In this document: piece by piece, positions 48,673-57,341 of the stretch | Layout: each line of letters opens with the position of its first letter | Position numbering within the stretch: the first letter of the stretch is position 1 | From: Nostoc sp. ATCC 43529 | Lineage (GTDB): Bacteria; Cyanobacteriota; Cyanobacteriia; Cyanobacteriales; Nostocaceae | NCBI GenBank assembly: GCA_003326205.1 | Contig: LWTK01000046.1 | Location: forward strand, 536,514-600,513 | Direction of reading: 5' to 3' | Length of the DNA stretch: 64,000 nucleotides | The notes under the pieces: generated by a model | Seen by the model: only the letters and a program-made list of their open reading frames with translations | Databases searched by the model: none | What the model was told of the DNA's origin: nothing | Translations under genes and position numbers: made by a program

Positions 48673-50652
48673 ATGACAGGAATAGAACCTTTAGTAGCAG
48701 TGGCGGTATCAGCTGTTAGCGGCGTAGCTGTTCCTATTTTTCAGTCACTTTGGGGAGGCGGAGTTAAGGCTTTATGGCTGTTTGGCAAAACCCTAGATGA
48801 AAAAAGTAAGAAGTTAATTTTTACTGCATCAAGACAGTATGTTCAAAACTACGAAGAACGACACGGTATTCTCAAAGTGTTGGGAATGCGTGACCCTGTA
48901 AACCTAGAATCAGTCTATACAGCAGTTCAATTTTTAGATAACGAAGCCATCCGTAGTTTTGAATCTATCGAAAATTTAGAACAATTATATCGCCAAACTA
49001 GTAGCCGCAGGTTTCAATCTCAAGATAAAGGTAAACAAGAAGGAATTAAAGTTGCTAATGAGAAGCAATATCTGATGGTGCTTGGTGGCCCTGGGGCTGG
49101 TAAGTCTACATTTCTGCGAAAGATGGGATTAGAAGCACTCAAAGGTAAAGAAGGAAAATTTAAACACACCTGTATCCCAGTTTTTATTGAACTAAAAACT
49201 TTTACTAATAGTGATATTGATATTGAAAAAATTATTGCTGAAGAGTTTCGTGTTTGCGGCTTTCCATCAGCTAAGAAATTTACAGGCAAAGCTTTAGAAG
49301 AAGGTAAATTACTTATTCTCCTAGATGGTTTGGATGAAGTACCGACACAAAATTTGAATGAGGCGATTAATAAAATCCAAAACTTTGTTGATAAATACGA
49401 TCAAAATCGCTTTATTGCCTCGTGCCGCACTGCGGCTTACCGCAGCAGTTTCCGCCGCTTTAGCGATGTGGCTATGGCAGATTTTGATAATGACCAAATT
49501 GAGCAATTTATTTATAACTGGTTTCGTTCAAAAGTAGATAAACAAGCTCATACAGGCCAGAAATGCTGGGAGTTACTGCAAAAACCAGAAAATTCCGCAG
49601 CTAAAGAGTTAGCCCACACGCCTTTATTGCTGACATTTTTATGCTTGGTGTATGACGAGTCACAAAACTTTCCAGACAATCGCAGTACTATATACAAAAA
49701 AGCATTACGGATATTACTAGAGAAATGGGCATCAGAAAAGCGAATTCTTCGAGATGAAATTTATCAAGGTCTACATACTGAACTAGAAGAAATCTTACTA
49801 TCAGAGATTGCTTATACAAATTTTGAGTCTGACAGACTGTTCTTTTCCCAGCGTGATGTTGTTCAACAAATTAAAGTATTTTTGGCAAGTAATTTGAATG
49901 CACCTCAACATTTGGATGGAGAAGCAGTGTTGAATGCTATTTCTGTGCAACAAGGAATCTTGGTAGAACGAGCAGAGGATGTATTCTCTTTTTCTCATTT
50001 GACACTACAAGAATTTTTAACAGCGCAATATATTGATGATCATCGCACAATTGAGAAAATAGTTACTGAACACTTAACAGATGAACGTTGGAAGGAAGTG
50101 TTTTTATTAGTAGCTGGTTTAATACGGGGTGGTGCAGATGATTTGCTGTTGTTGATGGAAAAAAAGGCGCAAAAGTACATTAACACATCAAAACTCCAAG
50201 CTTTATTAAGCTGGGCAGAACAGGCAACAACTGGATCTGCTGGGGATTTAAAACCTGTGGGTAAACGTGCAGTTGCTATCGCCAACGCCATCGCCGAAGC
50301 CAACGCCAACGCCATCGCCGAAGCTAGAGACTACGCCGAAGCCGGAGACTACGCCAAAGCCCACATCTACACCGAAGCCTACGCCGAAACCTACGCCATC
50401 GCTGAAGCCTACGCCAATGTCATCGCCGAAGCTACTAATTACACTAAAATTACTGATGAGAAACAACCTTTACTTAATGCTTTCAATCTCAGCCCAGACA
50501 TAATTAATTTATCCCAAGAAAAGGCCAAAGCACTGAAAAATTATCTCTACGCCAATCATCTCATTATCCAGTGTAAACAAGCATCTGTGCGGGTGTTGCC
50601 CAATACCTGGGAAAGAATTGAGGCGCGGATGTTGTTAGTTCCGAGTAATTGA
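48673..50652 (+). CDS. NACHT-domain NTPase, bacterial NLR-like (659 aa)
   Basis: An N-terminal helical domain of ~130 residues (effector or adaptor; no known catalytic motif) leads to a NACHT module. Walker A is GGPGAGKS (138-145), Walker B LLDGLDE (216-222), and RFIASCRTAAYRSS is the sensor-1 region. A winged-helix/superhelical region follows with the LTLQEFLTAQYI motif typical of bacterial NACHT proteins. Residues about 535-592 are Ala/Glu/Asn/Tyr repeats encoded by 6-nt-periodic GC-rich DNA. bNACHT proteins sense phage and trigger defence; this function is inferred by family. Confidence 0.85.
   Translation: MTGIEPLVAVAVSAVSGVAVPIFQSLWGGGVKALWLFGKTLDEKSKKLIFTASRQYVQNYEERHGILKVLGMRDPVNLESVYTAVQFLDNEAIRSFESIENLEQLYRQTSSRRFQSQDKGKQEGIKVANEKQYLMVLGGPGAGKSTFLRKMGLEALKGKEGKFKHTCIPVFIELKTFTNSDIDIEKIIAEEFRVCGFPSAKKFTGKALEEGKLLILLDGLDEVPTQNLNEAINKIQNFVDKYDQNRFIASCRTAAYRSSFRRFSDVAMADFDNDQIEQFIYNWFRSKVDKQAHTGQKCWELLQKPENSAAKELAHTPLLLTFLCLVYDESQNFPDNRSTIYKKALRILLEKWASEKRILRDEIYQGLHTELEEILLSEIAYTNFESDRLFFSQRDVVQQIKVFLASNLNAPQHLDGEAVLNAISVQQGILVERAEDVFSFSHLTLQEFLTAQYIDDHRTIEKIVTEHLTDERWKEVFLLVAGLIRGGADDLLLLMEKKAQKYINTSKLQALLSWAEQATTGSAGDLKPVGKRAVAIANAIAEANANAIAEARDYAEAGDYAKAHIYTEAYAETYAIAEAYANVIAEATNYTKITDEKQPLLNAFNLSPDIINLSQEKAKALKNYLYANHLIIQCKQASVRVLPNTWERIEARMLLVPSN
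50281..50433 (+). repeat. Hexanucleotide-periodic coding repeat in the NACHT gene
   Basis: Units such as GCCGAAGCC, AACGCC and TACGCC repeat with 6-nt period, giving Ala at every other residue. It is far richer in G+C than the surrounding gene and keeps other frames open (Pro/Thr-rich on +, Gly/Val-rich on -), so copy number can change without frameshift. Confidence 0.75.
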
Positions 50653-50717
50653 ATAGTTTACTCTCAAGGCTAATATCCTCCCAGTAAATGAAGTTAGTGG
50701 ATTAAAATAAAATCCTC

Positions 50718-51083
50718 TCAAAAAGGCTGCTCCCACTCCCAATCAAAGTGTTCAAATCGCCTGGGGTTCTCCGCAGTGTAGCGAACAGTACTTTGAATCT
50801 GCTTATGCCTCAAATAAATAAAGCAGCCAGGGGTTCCCTTCTCCAGATTGCTTTTCGTTTCAAAGAAAAAGTTCTTAGTCCTATCCCACCTGTTGCCCTT
50901 AATCTCAATCAAGATTTCGCCACTGTGCGTTGTCCAGATGAGGTCAATATCTCTGCGTTGGTAATCTGGGTCATCCTCAACATTAACAACGCTGATGGTT
51001 TCTGGTTGGGAGCGCAGCCAAGCTTCAATATCAGTAGCAGCCAGCTTTGCTACTTCTTGAGCGTCGTGCATGGTGTAAGTCAT
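50718..51083 (-). CDS. PD-(D/E)XK nuclease-like protein (121 aa)
   Basis: Core DYQRRDIDLIWTTHSGEILI with D45/D47, then EIKGNR with E60 and K62, followed by NFFFETKSNLEKGTPGCF. This D...ExK layout fits small restriction-fold nucleases; I recall similar proteins in cyanobacterial plasmids. Convergent with the NACHT gene. An effector role for the latter is only speculation because of opposite orientation. Confidence 0.7.
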   Translation of the reverse strand: MTYTMHDAQEVAKLAATDIEAWLRSQPETISVVNVEDDPDYQRRDIDLIWTTHSGEILIEIKGNRWDRTKNFFFETKSNLEKGTPGCFIYLRHKQIQSTVRYTAENPRRFEHFDWEWEQPF

Positions 51084-51327
51084 GGCTGCATCTCCTGTAC
51101 CAGCAAGGCATATTAGTTTATTATTTCACTTTTGTTACTTCTTACATAAAGCACTTATAGGAATTCTTAGAACAAAAGTTAATGACCCATTGAATAATTA
51201 CATGGGGTAATGCGATTGCCTTCATATAAGGGTTGCTATATCAAGATTTTGTAAAAGTTAGTTCGACAAATCTAGCCATGTTACTCCAAACGGGAATCAT
51301 AGAGGTAATTAAAAAGTTCTGAACACT

Positions 51328-51792
51328 ATGTATAAAGTTATTGCAACTGGATTAATTGCTCTGGATGTATTACTGTTTTTAACTCAACCAGTAAAGGCAC
51401 AAAAAGTGGTAATAGAAGACTGTACTGCAACTATTAATGCTGCCCAAAGCCACATTGCAGAGGGTCGAAATGTGGAAGTATCAATTAGGAGTCAAGATAT
51501 TTCTGAAAGTTACCCAGATCATCCAGAAAGTCGTCCTTACAATTACCTGTTTTTGATGGAAGGGGCTGCAACTGATTCAATCATGAATTCACCTCAATTT
51601 ATGAAGTCAATTGCCAATAAAGTAATAAATAACTGTGGTTCTGTTAGTTCAGTTACTTTTGCCTTAAATCAGAGTGGTTGGAACTATTCAATTGGTCTGC
51701 TGTCAAATGGCAAGATAGATTTTTTTGATTGCATAGAACACGAAGACTACAATGTAAAACTGAACTGGGGGGAACAGTACTGTACCTTGTAG
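51328..51792 (+). CDS. Secreted Cys-containing protein (154 aa)
   Basis: A signal peptide (ATGLIALDVLLFLTQPVKA) precedes a mature domain of ~130 residues with four Cys and a repeated strand pattern (VSSVTFALNQSGWNYSIGLL). Not recognised. It may belong to small cyanobacterial periplasmic proteins. Monocistronic, without strong neighbours. Confidence 0.65.
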   Translation: MYKVIATGLIALDVLLFLTQPVKAQKVVIEDCTATINAAQSHIAEGRNVEVSIRSQDISESYPDHPESRPYNYLFLMEGAATDSIMNSPQFMKSIANKVINNCGSVSSVTFALNQSGWNYSIGLLSNGKIDFFDCIEHEDYNVKLNWGEQYCTL

Positions 51793-51976
51793 TGCTACAC
51801 TCACTCAGCAAAATTTAGTAGACTTCCTCTAAAAAATGGTAAGCAAAACGTAAATACCGAGTAGCGATCGCCCTTAAAAAATACAAGCGAGGAAAAATTG
51901 CATCCCTAGAGCGATCGCCTTCCAACTCTGGGAACCATAAAAATAGCGGTTACTGATAAATCTTACCAAAATTTTT

Positions 51977-52711
51977 ATGAGAACTCTTCAACAATCACCC
52001 TCACTTAGGGCAGCATTCCAACAAAAAATCGACACTAAAAAATCTACCAAACACCAAGAAATTCACGAAACATTAGGTGATGGCTTTTTGAGTGGATTGG
52101 GTTCATTCATGTTTGAAGTTAAGCAAGCCACAAATAAATTCAAAGGCAATATGGGAGAATGGGGAGTATCACTACTTTTGCAATCTTTCCCCGATACATG
52201 GGTGATATTTAATAATGCTTTAATTCCCACTAACTCAGATTCTCTAACAGAAATAGACCATCTAATTGTCGGTGAGGGTGGTGTTTTTTTAGTAGAAGTC
52301 AAAACCTGGAAAGGGTCATTTAGTGCCTATAAAGATAAATGGAAACGACGCGAGGGTAACAACTGGCTAGTAGTTGACAATAGTCCGACTTCTCAAAGTG
52401 TTTACCATCAAAAAATGTTTCATCGATGGATTACTTCTTTAATACCTAACCTTCCTGATGGGTTTGTTGCAGCTCCAGTAGTCTTCCCAATTGCTAAATG
52501 GATAGGAACTAATGATTGCTCAGTTCCAGTTTTACAAGGTATCCCTGCACTGCTACAGATGATAAATAGTTCTCCTAATTGTTTAACAGCAATGCAAGTA
52601 CAAGCAATTGCCCAAGCCGTTGAAAACTTTACACTGACTGCAAATACTACCCCAATTCCTAAACCGATTCCTAAGCCCAAACCTTTTAAGCGCCAGAATC
52701 CTACAAGTTGA
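51977..52711 (+). CDS. NERD-domain nuclease-related protein (244 aa)
   Basis: Residues about 55-170 form a NERD domain: FKGNMGEWGVSLLLQSFPDT, then EIDHLIVGEGGVFLVEVKTW with the D and E-x-K catalytic set, and SQSVYHQKMFHRWI. A Pro-rich C-terminal tail ends the protein. NERD is a restriction-nuclease-fold domain found in plasmid and defence genes. Standalone here; probable DNA-processing role. Confidence 0.8.
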   Translation: MRTLQQSPSLRAAFQQKIDTKKSTKHQEIHETLGDGFLSGLGSFMFEVKQATNKFKGNMGEWGVSLLLQSFPDTWVIFNNALIPTNSDSLTEIDHLIVGEGGVFLVEVKTWKGSFSAYKDKWKRREGNNWLVVDNSPTSQSVYHQKMFHRWITSLIPNLPDGFVAAPVVFPIAKWIGTNDCSVPVLQGIPALLQMINSSPNCLTAMQVQAIAQAVENFTLTANTTPIPKPIPKPKPFKRQNPTS

Positions 52712-52898
52712 GTAAGTGCGATCGCCCCTTTTACCCCAGAACTAGGAGGGGCGATCGCTTCGGTGTCAAATTCCATTTCTTTGTGGATTTGGTTGGTTTG
52801 ATATGCCAAATCTTTACCTAAAATTCAGTGTATTCTCCGCTACACTATCACTTACTAAAGTCATACAAAAGAAACATAAACGTTACAAGATTTTTGGT

Positions 52899-53282
52899 AT
52901 GCGTTCTAAGCCGCTAGTTTTTGGTGCTGCCTCTACTGTTTTGATTGTTACGCTTGCTGGTTCTGCTGTTGCACAAACTCAACCAGGTTTTGAACAAGCG
53001 CTTAAGAGTCTTTATCCTACTGGGTCAAATGACAGTTTTATTTGTTACGCCGAAACAGATACTCCGAACACTTTTGATTTAACTCGTCTGTGTGGTTCTG
53101 TTTCTACACCTTCTTCTGTTTCTACACCCCCCTCAAGTAATAGCAGCTATGGTGGTGCTAGCTACAACAGATTTTCTGGTGGAGGCACTTCAACCGGAAG
53201 ATGCAATACACCCAACGATATCGCTAGTGATGGCAGTCGTTGTGGTGGTCGAGCAGCTAGCGAAAGACGAGGAGGAAAATAA
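52899..53282 (+). CDS. Secreted Ser/Gly-rich protein (127 aa)
   Basis: ATG 52899 is chosen because it starts a good signal peptide (SKPLVFGAASTVLIVTLAGS, ending AVA). The mature part has an FICYAETD segment and two Cys, then Ser/Gly/Asn low-complexity with RCNTPNDIASDGSRCGGRAA. The C-terminal motif (CxxPxDxxxDGxxCGxRA) is common in exported cyanobacterial proteins. Function unknown. Confidence 0.65.
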   Translation: MRSKPLVFGAASTVLIVTLAGSAVAQTQPGFEQALKSLYPTGSNDSFICYAETDTPNTFDLTRLCGSVSTPSSVSTPPSSNSSYGGASYNRFSGGGTSTGRCNTPNDIASDGSRCGGRAASERRGGK

Positions 53283-53526
53283 ATTTGATTCTGTGCCAGC
53301 AAAGGAGCGATATTTGAACTAGTTCGGGTGTCAGTTACTCTAAGTGGATCTGAAAAATGTTGTTATTTTACCTTTTTTATTTTAAAAACTAGTGAAACTT
53401 GAAGTTAGCACTATTGCTATCGAAATAGTAACAAATTTTACCCAGTTCATATTTAATTGGTAATTTTATGACTTTTTTATTCTTCCCAATAGTGCAGCAA
53501 TACTAACTGAGTAAACATCTTTGCCT

Positions 53527-53590
53527 CAGAACTAATCCCCCCAAACTGCCATAAACTCTTTCCACTCCTGGTCTGTCTGGGGTGCTTTTC
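53527..53590 (-). pseudogene. Decayed 3' fragment of a 47684-47896-like gene
   Basis: The sequence from CAGAACTAATCCCCC to GGGGTGCTTTT is closely similar to 47679-47742, including the reverse-strand codons for EEFMAV-like residues. Only the last ~18 codons remain, so it is a remnant of a duplicated gene. Confidence 0.6.
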
Positions 53591-53603
53591 AGCATTATTG
53601 CTG

Positions 53604-54737
53604 TCAGTTTATTTTTAGTACAGTTTGAAATCCTCTATCTCTATAATATTCACAAACATAGATTTCAGGATCTTTTGTTGGCAAAATAACCCTGCCACAT
53701 TCTAATGCTATTGATACAGGAAGTGCTGGCAAAATAAAAATTTGACTGTTCTTTCCATGTTTTGCTTGAATTGTATTAAGTAGTTTACGGTACTCATAAC
53801 TAAAAATTTCAAGTTGTCTTTTTGATTTCAAAAAATGTGGTGATGCTTCAGAAACACTTACCTGATAAATACTGCAATTATTTGAAACTAAATTTGCGTA
53901 CTTATCAAGTCCAATAGTATCGCTAATTGCCAATTTTAGTAATACAATTTCGCTTCTTCCTTCTTGTTCGCAAGAAACAGAATAAGGTAGCTCAACACTG
54001 GCTTCTTCTTGCCAAGACCAAGTTTTACTTGTATTCTCAATGTTCCTATGAGATTGGTAAATATCTGTCGGAACTGTGTCACCTATACACCTACCTAAAT
54101 ACATCAACAAAGGCATAGGTGCTATTCCAAATATAGAAAGATGTTTAATCCTTACATCGTCAGTACCTTCATCTAAATACCTTAAAACTTTACGCTTAAT
54201 TTTGGTTTCAGCAAATACTTGCCATTGTTCAGGTGTTCCGAGCCTATCAAAGTCGTTTTCTTCTATCTTTATTCCTTTTAGGTCTGTTGGAAACTTTGGA
54301 AACATTGCATTTCTCACTGCTTCAGCATTTATAGGAACAGTCCTATCACCAATATTTACGGAGAAAAGTAATACTGTTGATTTATGTATATCCTCTGGAT
54401 GACTAGTTTGTATCTCTATTCTATTTTCGTGTTCTTGCTTCCAAGTACGCAATAGTTCAGTTGGATATTTTTCTGGATGTCCATCAATTTCTTTGTGGCA
54501 TCTTTGGCACAGAAGCATTAAGTTGGAAAAATTTATTTGTAATTCTTCCGACTGGTCTGTTCCTCTCGGACCGTCTTTGCTTGAACCAATAATGTGCGCC
54601 ACTTCAGCAAAGTTTCCTTCATTCAAAGTTAGTCCATTGTACCAAACAGGTGTATTGCACCCTTTGAACTCGCAACGTCCTGCTGATTTTATCCAAAGTT
54701 GTAGTTTAACTGATTCTGGGATACTTCTTCTTGGCAT
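53604..54737 (-). CDS. cap5: HNH-SAVED effector nuclease (Cap5-like)
   Basis: A 377-residue protein. The N-terminal HNH has RCEFKGCNTP (C22, C27), EVAHIIGSSKDGPRG (H48), NLMLLCQRCHKEIDGHP (C77, C80, H81). After ~30 linker residues, residues ~110-377 form a SAVED domain, with the LSIFGIAPMPLLMYLGRCIG and FILPALPVSIALECGRVI signatures. Cap5 nucleases bind a cyclic oligonucleotide through SAVED and then degrade double-stranded DNA to abort infection. It starts 3 nt after the CD-NTase stop, so the pair is co-translated. Confidence 0.9.
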   Translation of the reverse strand: MPRRSIPESVKLQLWIKSAGRCEFKGCNTPVWYNGLTLNEGNFAEVAHIIGSSKDGPRGTDQSEELQINFSNLMLLCQRCHKEIDGHPEKYPTELLRTWKQEHENRIEIQTSHPEDIHKSTVLLFSVNIGDRTVPINAEAVRNAMFPKFPTDLKGIKIEENDFDRLGTPEQWQVFAETKIKRKVLRYLDEGTDDVRIKHLSIFGIAPMPLLMYLGRCIGDTVPTDIYQSHRNIENTSKTWSWQEEASVELPYSVSCEQEGRSEIVLLKLAISDTIGLDKYANLVSNNCSIYQVSVSEASPHFLKSKRQLEIFSYEYRKLLNTIQAKHGKNSQIFILPALPVSIALECGRVILPTKDPEIYVCEYYRDRGFQTVLKIN

Positions 54738-54740
54738 AGT

Positions 54741-55733
54741 TCATGATGTAGGAAAATCAGTACCAAAAACTTTTTGCAATTTTGTACACGCATTTGATAA
54801 ATAATATTCATTTGATGCGCTCAATAAAGTATCTCGCAAAGTGATTAACTTTGTTTTCATTGATCCCATTTGATTATTGCTCATCTTTGCAAAAAGGTTA
54901 TTATATGGTTTGACAGGAAGATTTACAGTTATTGTATTATTCCAACTAAACATACTAATTATTCCATTGACTACATTATATAATGCTTGCATATCATTGT
55001 ATTGAGGACTATAAGTGTAAGTAGATGTATTGTAAATATAATCTTTTTGTGGTGTAAAAAAATTGTAGCAACAAGCAGTTAACGCTATTCCTGTTGGTCG
55101 TTCTGCTCCTGTTGAAAAAAAGTTATAATCTTTCCACCGTTTTAAATACCTTATAATCCTACGAAACTGTTCTCTATCCAAATTATCAGTAATCTTTGAT
55201 TTAAGAAGTTCTTTAAGCTTAAAAGGTTCAGATAATTCCCAAAATTTTTTATCTTCAGATGAACTAATAAAACCTTTGGCAATATGGTTGATTTCATTTC
55301 CCAAATAATCTTTATCACGAGAATAAATAGCTAAATCAACATGAAACCATTTTGCTCCATTTTGATGATATTGAACCCTCACACAAGGTCTTTTTATTTC
55401 AACTGTTCTTGTTCCTGTTCTCAGAGCATAGTAAACCCATTCTTTGACTTTAACTGGTCTGTAATCATCCTTTGAAAAATTAAAAATTATACCTACATCA
55501 ATATCATAATCATCTCCTATAATAGGCTCTACTCCTGTTGCTAAATCATAACTACCTTGATTAAAATGCTCAAATGTAGGTGGTCTATATCCTTGATTGA
55601 GAAACAGTTTATTCAACCCGCCTCTTAAATCGTCCACAATTAATTTTCTCTTCTCGCGTAATGGAGCATTATCATCAAAGTCAATTTTAATGGCTTGATG
55701 AAAATCATTGAATTTGGTCTGTAAGTTAACCAT
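54741..55733 (-). CDS. cdnX: CD-NTase, CBASS signal synthase (330 aa)
   Basis: Residues 57-82 hold the nucleotidyltransferase signature FNQGSYDLATG...YDIDVGI: G60-S61 and the metal-binding D77 and D79. The third Asp is D133 in WFHVDLAIY. A helical C-terminal domain (~190-330, FRRIIRYLKRWKDYNFF) completes the polymerase-beta-fold/OAS-like enzyme. Such enzymes make cyclic di- or trinucleotides on phage infection. The clade and product cannot be told from sequence alone. Directly upstream of Cap5. No Cap2/Cap3 ubiquitin-like or HORMA/TRIP13 genes are present, so it is a two-gene (type I-like) core. Confidence 0.88.
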   Translation of the reverse strand: MVNLQTKFNDFHQAIKIDFDDNAPLREKRKLIVDDLRGGLNKLFLNQGYRPPTFEHFNQGSYDLATGVEPIIGDDYDIDVGIIFNFSKDDYRPVKVKEWVYYALRTGTRTVEIKRPCVRVQYHQNGAKWFHVDLAIYSRDKDYLGNEINHIAKGFISSSEDKKFWELSEPFKLKELLKSKITDNLDREQFRRIIRYLKRWKDYNFFSTGAERPTGIALTACCYNFFTPQKDYIYNTSTYTYSPQYNDMQALYNVVNGIISMFSWNNTITVNLPVKPYNNLFAKMSNNQMGSMKTKLITLRDTLLSASNEYYLSNACTKLQKVFGTDFPTS

Positions 55734-55987
55734 AATTTCTTTCTTGATTATTTATAGCTACTGCGGACTAAAGAAGCAAGAATATTGCCCCACATTTAAT
55801 CTGGTTTACTGCTATTTTATATGTTTGACTATAATGAATTACTTCTCATGTTGCACCTATATGATAAAATTTTATCGCTTGAATTAACCTGTTTTAACTG
55901 CTATCTTTGCCCTTGCTGACTCAACACGACGGGTTTATTCTGAAGGGCGATCGCTCTCCCGTCAATTCATGCACACTACACAAACCA
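55734..55987. other. Gap inside the defence locus
   Basis: 254 nt between NurA and the CD-NTase without a supported gene. It contains one HIP1-containing segment and AT-rich DNA. The CBASS pair may have its own promoter here, or the mRNA may be continuous. Confidence 0.35.
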
Positions 55988-57322
55988 TCAACTATAAATT
56001 GCACCTTTGGCAAACTTCTGAAGGATTCTAGAGCTTGGGTGGTCAGCCAAAGATACAAGCTTGTTTGCTAAAGCAATAGGAATAAGAGAGCTATCGTACA
56101 TATCGCACTTGAGCTTTTCAATGTTAGTTAAAATTGCACTCAAGTTTCGGAAGTCTGCCTCTTTGGGATTCGTCATATTCCTTGAAGTTGGTAAAGAAAC
56201 AATGTACATCCCACCCGCCAATGTCTTAAAAATCAGCTTGTTGCTGTAGTAAGTTGTAGAACCATAAGGTCTTGTTGGGTCAGCTTTACCAGGAAGAATG
56301 TATTTGTAGATATAATCATTATTCAGAATTAGGACAGTTCCATTTGCAAGCTTTTCAGAGATTTCATCAGCGTGTTCTACAAAGGCTCCACTCTTTTCCA
56401 ATCCAGCTAGGTATAAGTTGTGATGTTTAAAGAGAAAGTTGACAAGCGATCGCATTGGGCGGTGCATATTTGCTGTTTGTCCGAAAAAGGCAAGTGGACC
56501 ATCCTTGACAAACAAGATTTCCTCCAGTAACGCTGGCTTCATCTTAAGAACAAGTCGAATGAGGTGAACTAGGATAATCTGCTCTAACGTAGTCATTAAA
56601 TATCCTAAAATACCGCCAGCGCCTAACTCTTCATCAATAGCTTCATGTAGCCGAAATACATCTGTTAGAAAAATATCACCGCTGCAATGATTACAGGAAA
56701 AAGTATAGTCCTTTGTCATTTCTCCCAGGTTAAGGGGAATACCTGTACTTCCGCAAACTGGACAGCTTGCTAAGTTCCAAATTGGTAAGCTTACATCATA
56801 CTCTTCAAAGATGAACCATCGTAGTGTTGCAATCAATTCCTCATTGTCCACCTTCTGGCAGAAAAAGTTATGAATAGTTCTACGTACTGAGTCTACAAGT
56901 GTACTTTCACTTTGAAATTGAATATTGCGAACAGGCAGAGTTAGTTTTAAACGTTGAATCTGCTTTAACTTCGCCATATCATCTGGGTCTATGAAAGGCT
57001 GTTTACCAAGTCCATCAAGGTCGTCAATGCTGAAGATAAGTGCCCCGATTTGGAAAAAGCAGACAGTTGACGAAGGAAAGCCTGTTTGTACAGCTACCTC
57101 GGTATAACCCCCATCAATGGCAACAACGTTACGTATCGGATTTTTAGCTACAGGCTCATAAATTAGGTGATCGCAGTCATCAAGCGTAACTTCTGAAGCT
57201 AACTTAGGAAAGTTGCACTGCTTAAGAAACTCCTGTAGCGATTGGTCATTAATTATATGACTATGTGCAGACTTGCTGGCGTACTCAGACGGACGCCGCC
57301 CATGCTTGCTTGTATATCCCAT
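55988..57322 (-). CDS. nurA: NurA-domain nuclease with zinc ribbon (444 aa)
   Basis: VVAIDGGYTEV (D70) is the first NurA metal motif and ILFVKDGPLAFFGQ (D274) the second; the C-terminal part has ETHAD/EHADE and a helical end as in NurA. A zinc ribbon (C187-x2-C190 and C210-x2-C213, ASCPVCGS and FSCNHCSG) is inserted in the middle. NurA is a 5'-3' nuclease that works inside a HerA hexamer for end resection in archaea. Bacterial HerA-NurA pairs act in phage defence. Starts 19 nt after the HerA stop. Confidence 0.78.
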   Translation of the reverse strand: MGYTSKHGRRPSEYASKSAHSHIINDQSLQEFLKQCNFPKLASEVTLDDCDHLIYEPVAKNPIRNVVAIDGGYTEVAVQTGFPSSTVCFFQIGALIFSIDDLDGLGKQPFIDPDDMAKLKQIQRLKLTLPVRNIQFQSESTLVDSVRRTIHNFFCQKVDNEELIATLRWFIFEEYDVSLPIWNLASCPVCGSTGIPLNLGEMTKDYTFSCNHCSGDIFLTDVFRLHEAIDEELGAGGILGYLMTTLEQIILVHLIRLVLKMKPALLEEILFVKDGPLAFFGQTANMHRPMRSLVNFLFKHHNLYLAGLEKSGAFVEHADEISEKLANGTVLILNNDYIYKYILPGKADPTRPYGSTTYYSNKLIFKTLAGGMYIVSLPTSRNMTNPKEADFRNLSAILTNIEKLKCDMYDSSLIPIALANKLVSLADHPSSRILQKFAKGAIYS

Positions 57323-57341
57323 AAACTACTTGCTTTCTTGA

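Noticed and set aside
50267..50503. Pro/Thr/Ser-rich reading frame overlapping the NACHT repeat, and a Gly/Val-rich frame on the opposite strand
   Set aside because: Both are by-products of the 6-nt-periodic GCC-rich repeat that codes for Ala-x-Ala in the NACHT frame.
53604..55733. Type II or III CBASS with Cap2/Cap3 or HORMA/TRIP13
   Set aside because: No E1/E2-like, JAB, HORMA or TRIP13 genes lie beside the CD-NTase; only the HNH-SAVED effector is adjacent.
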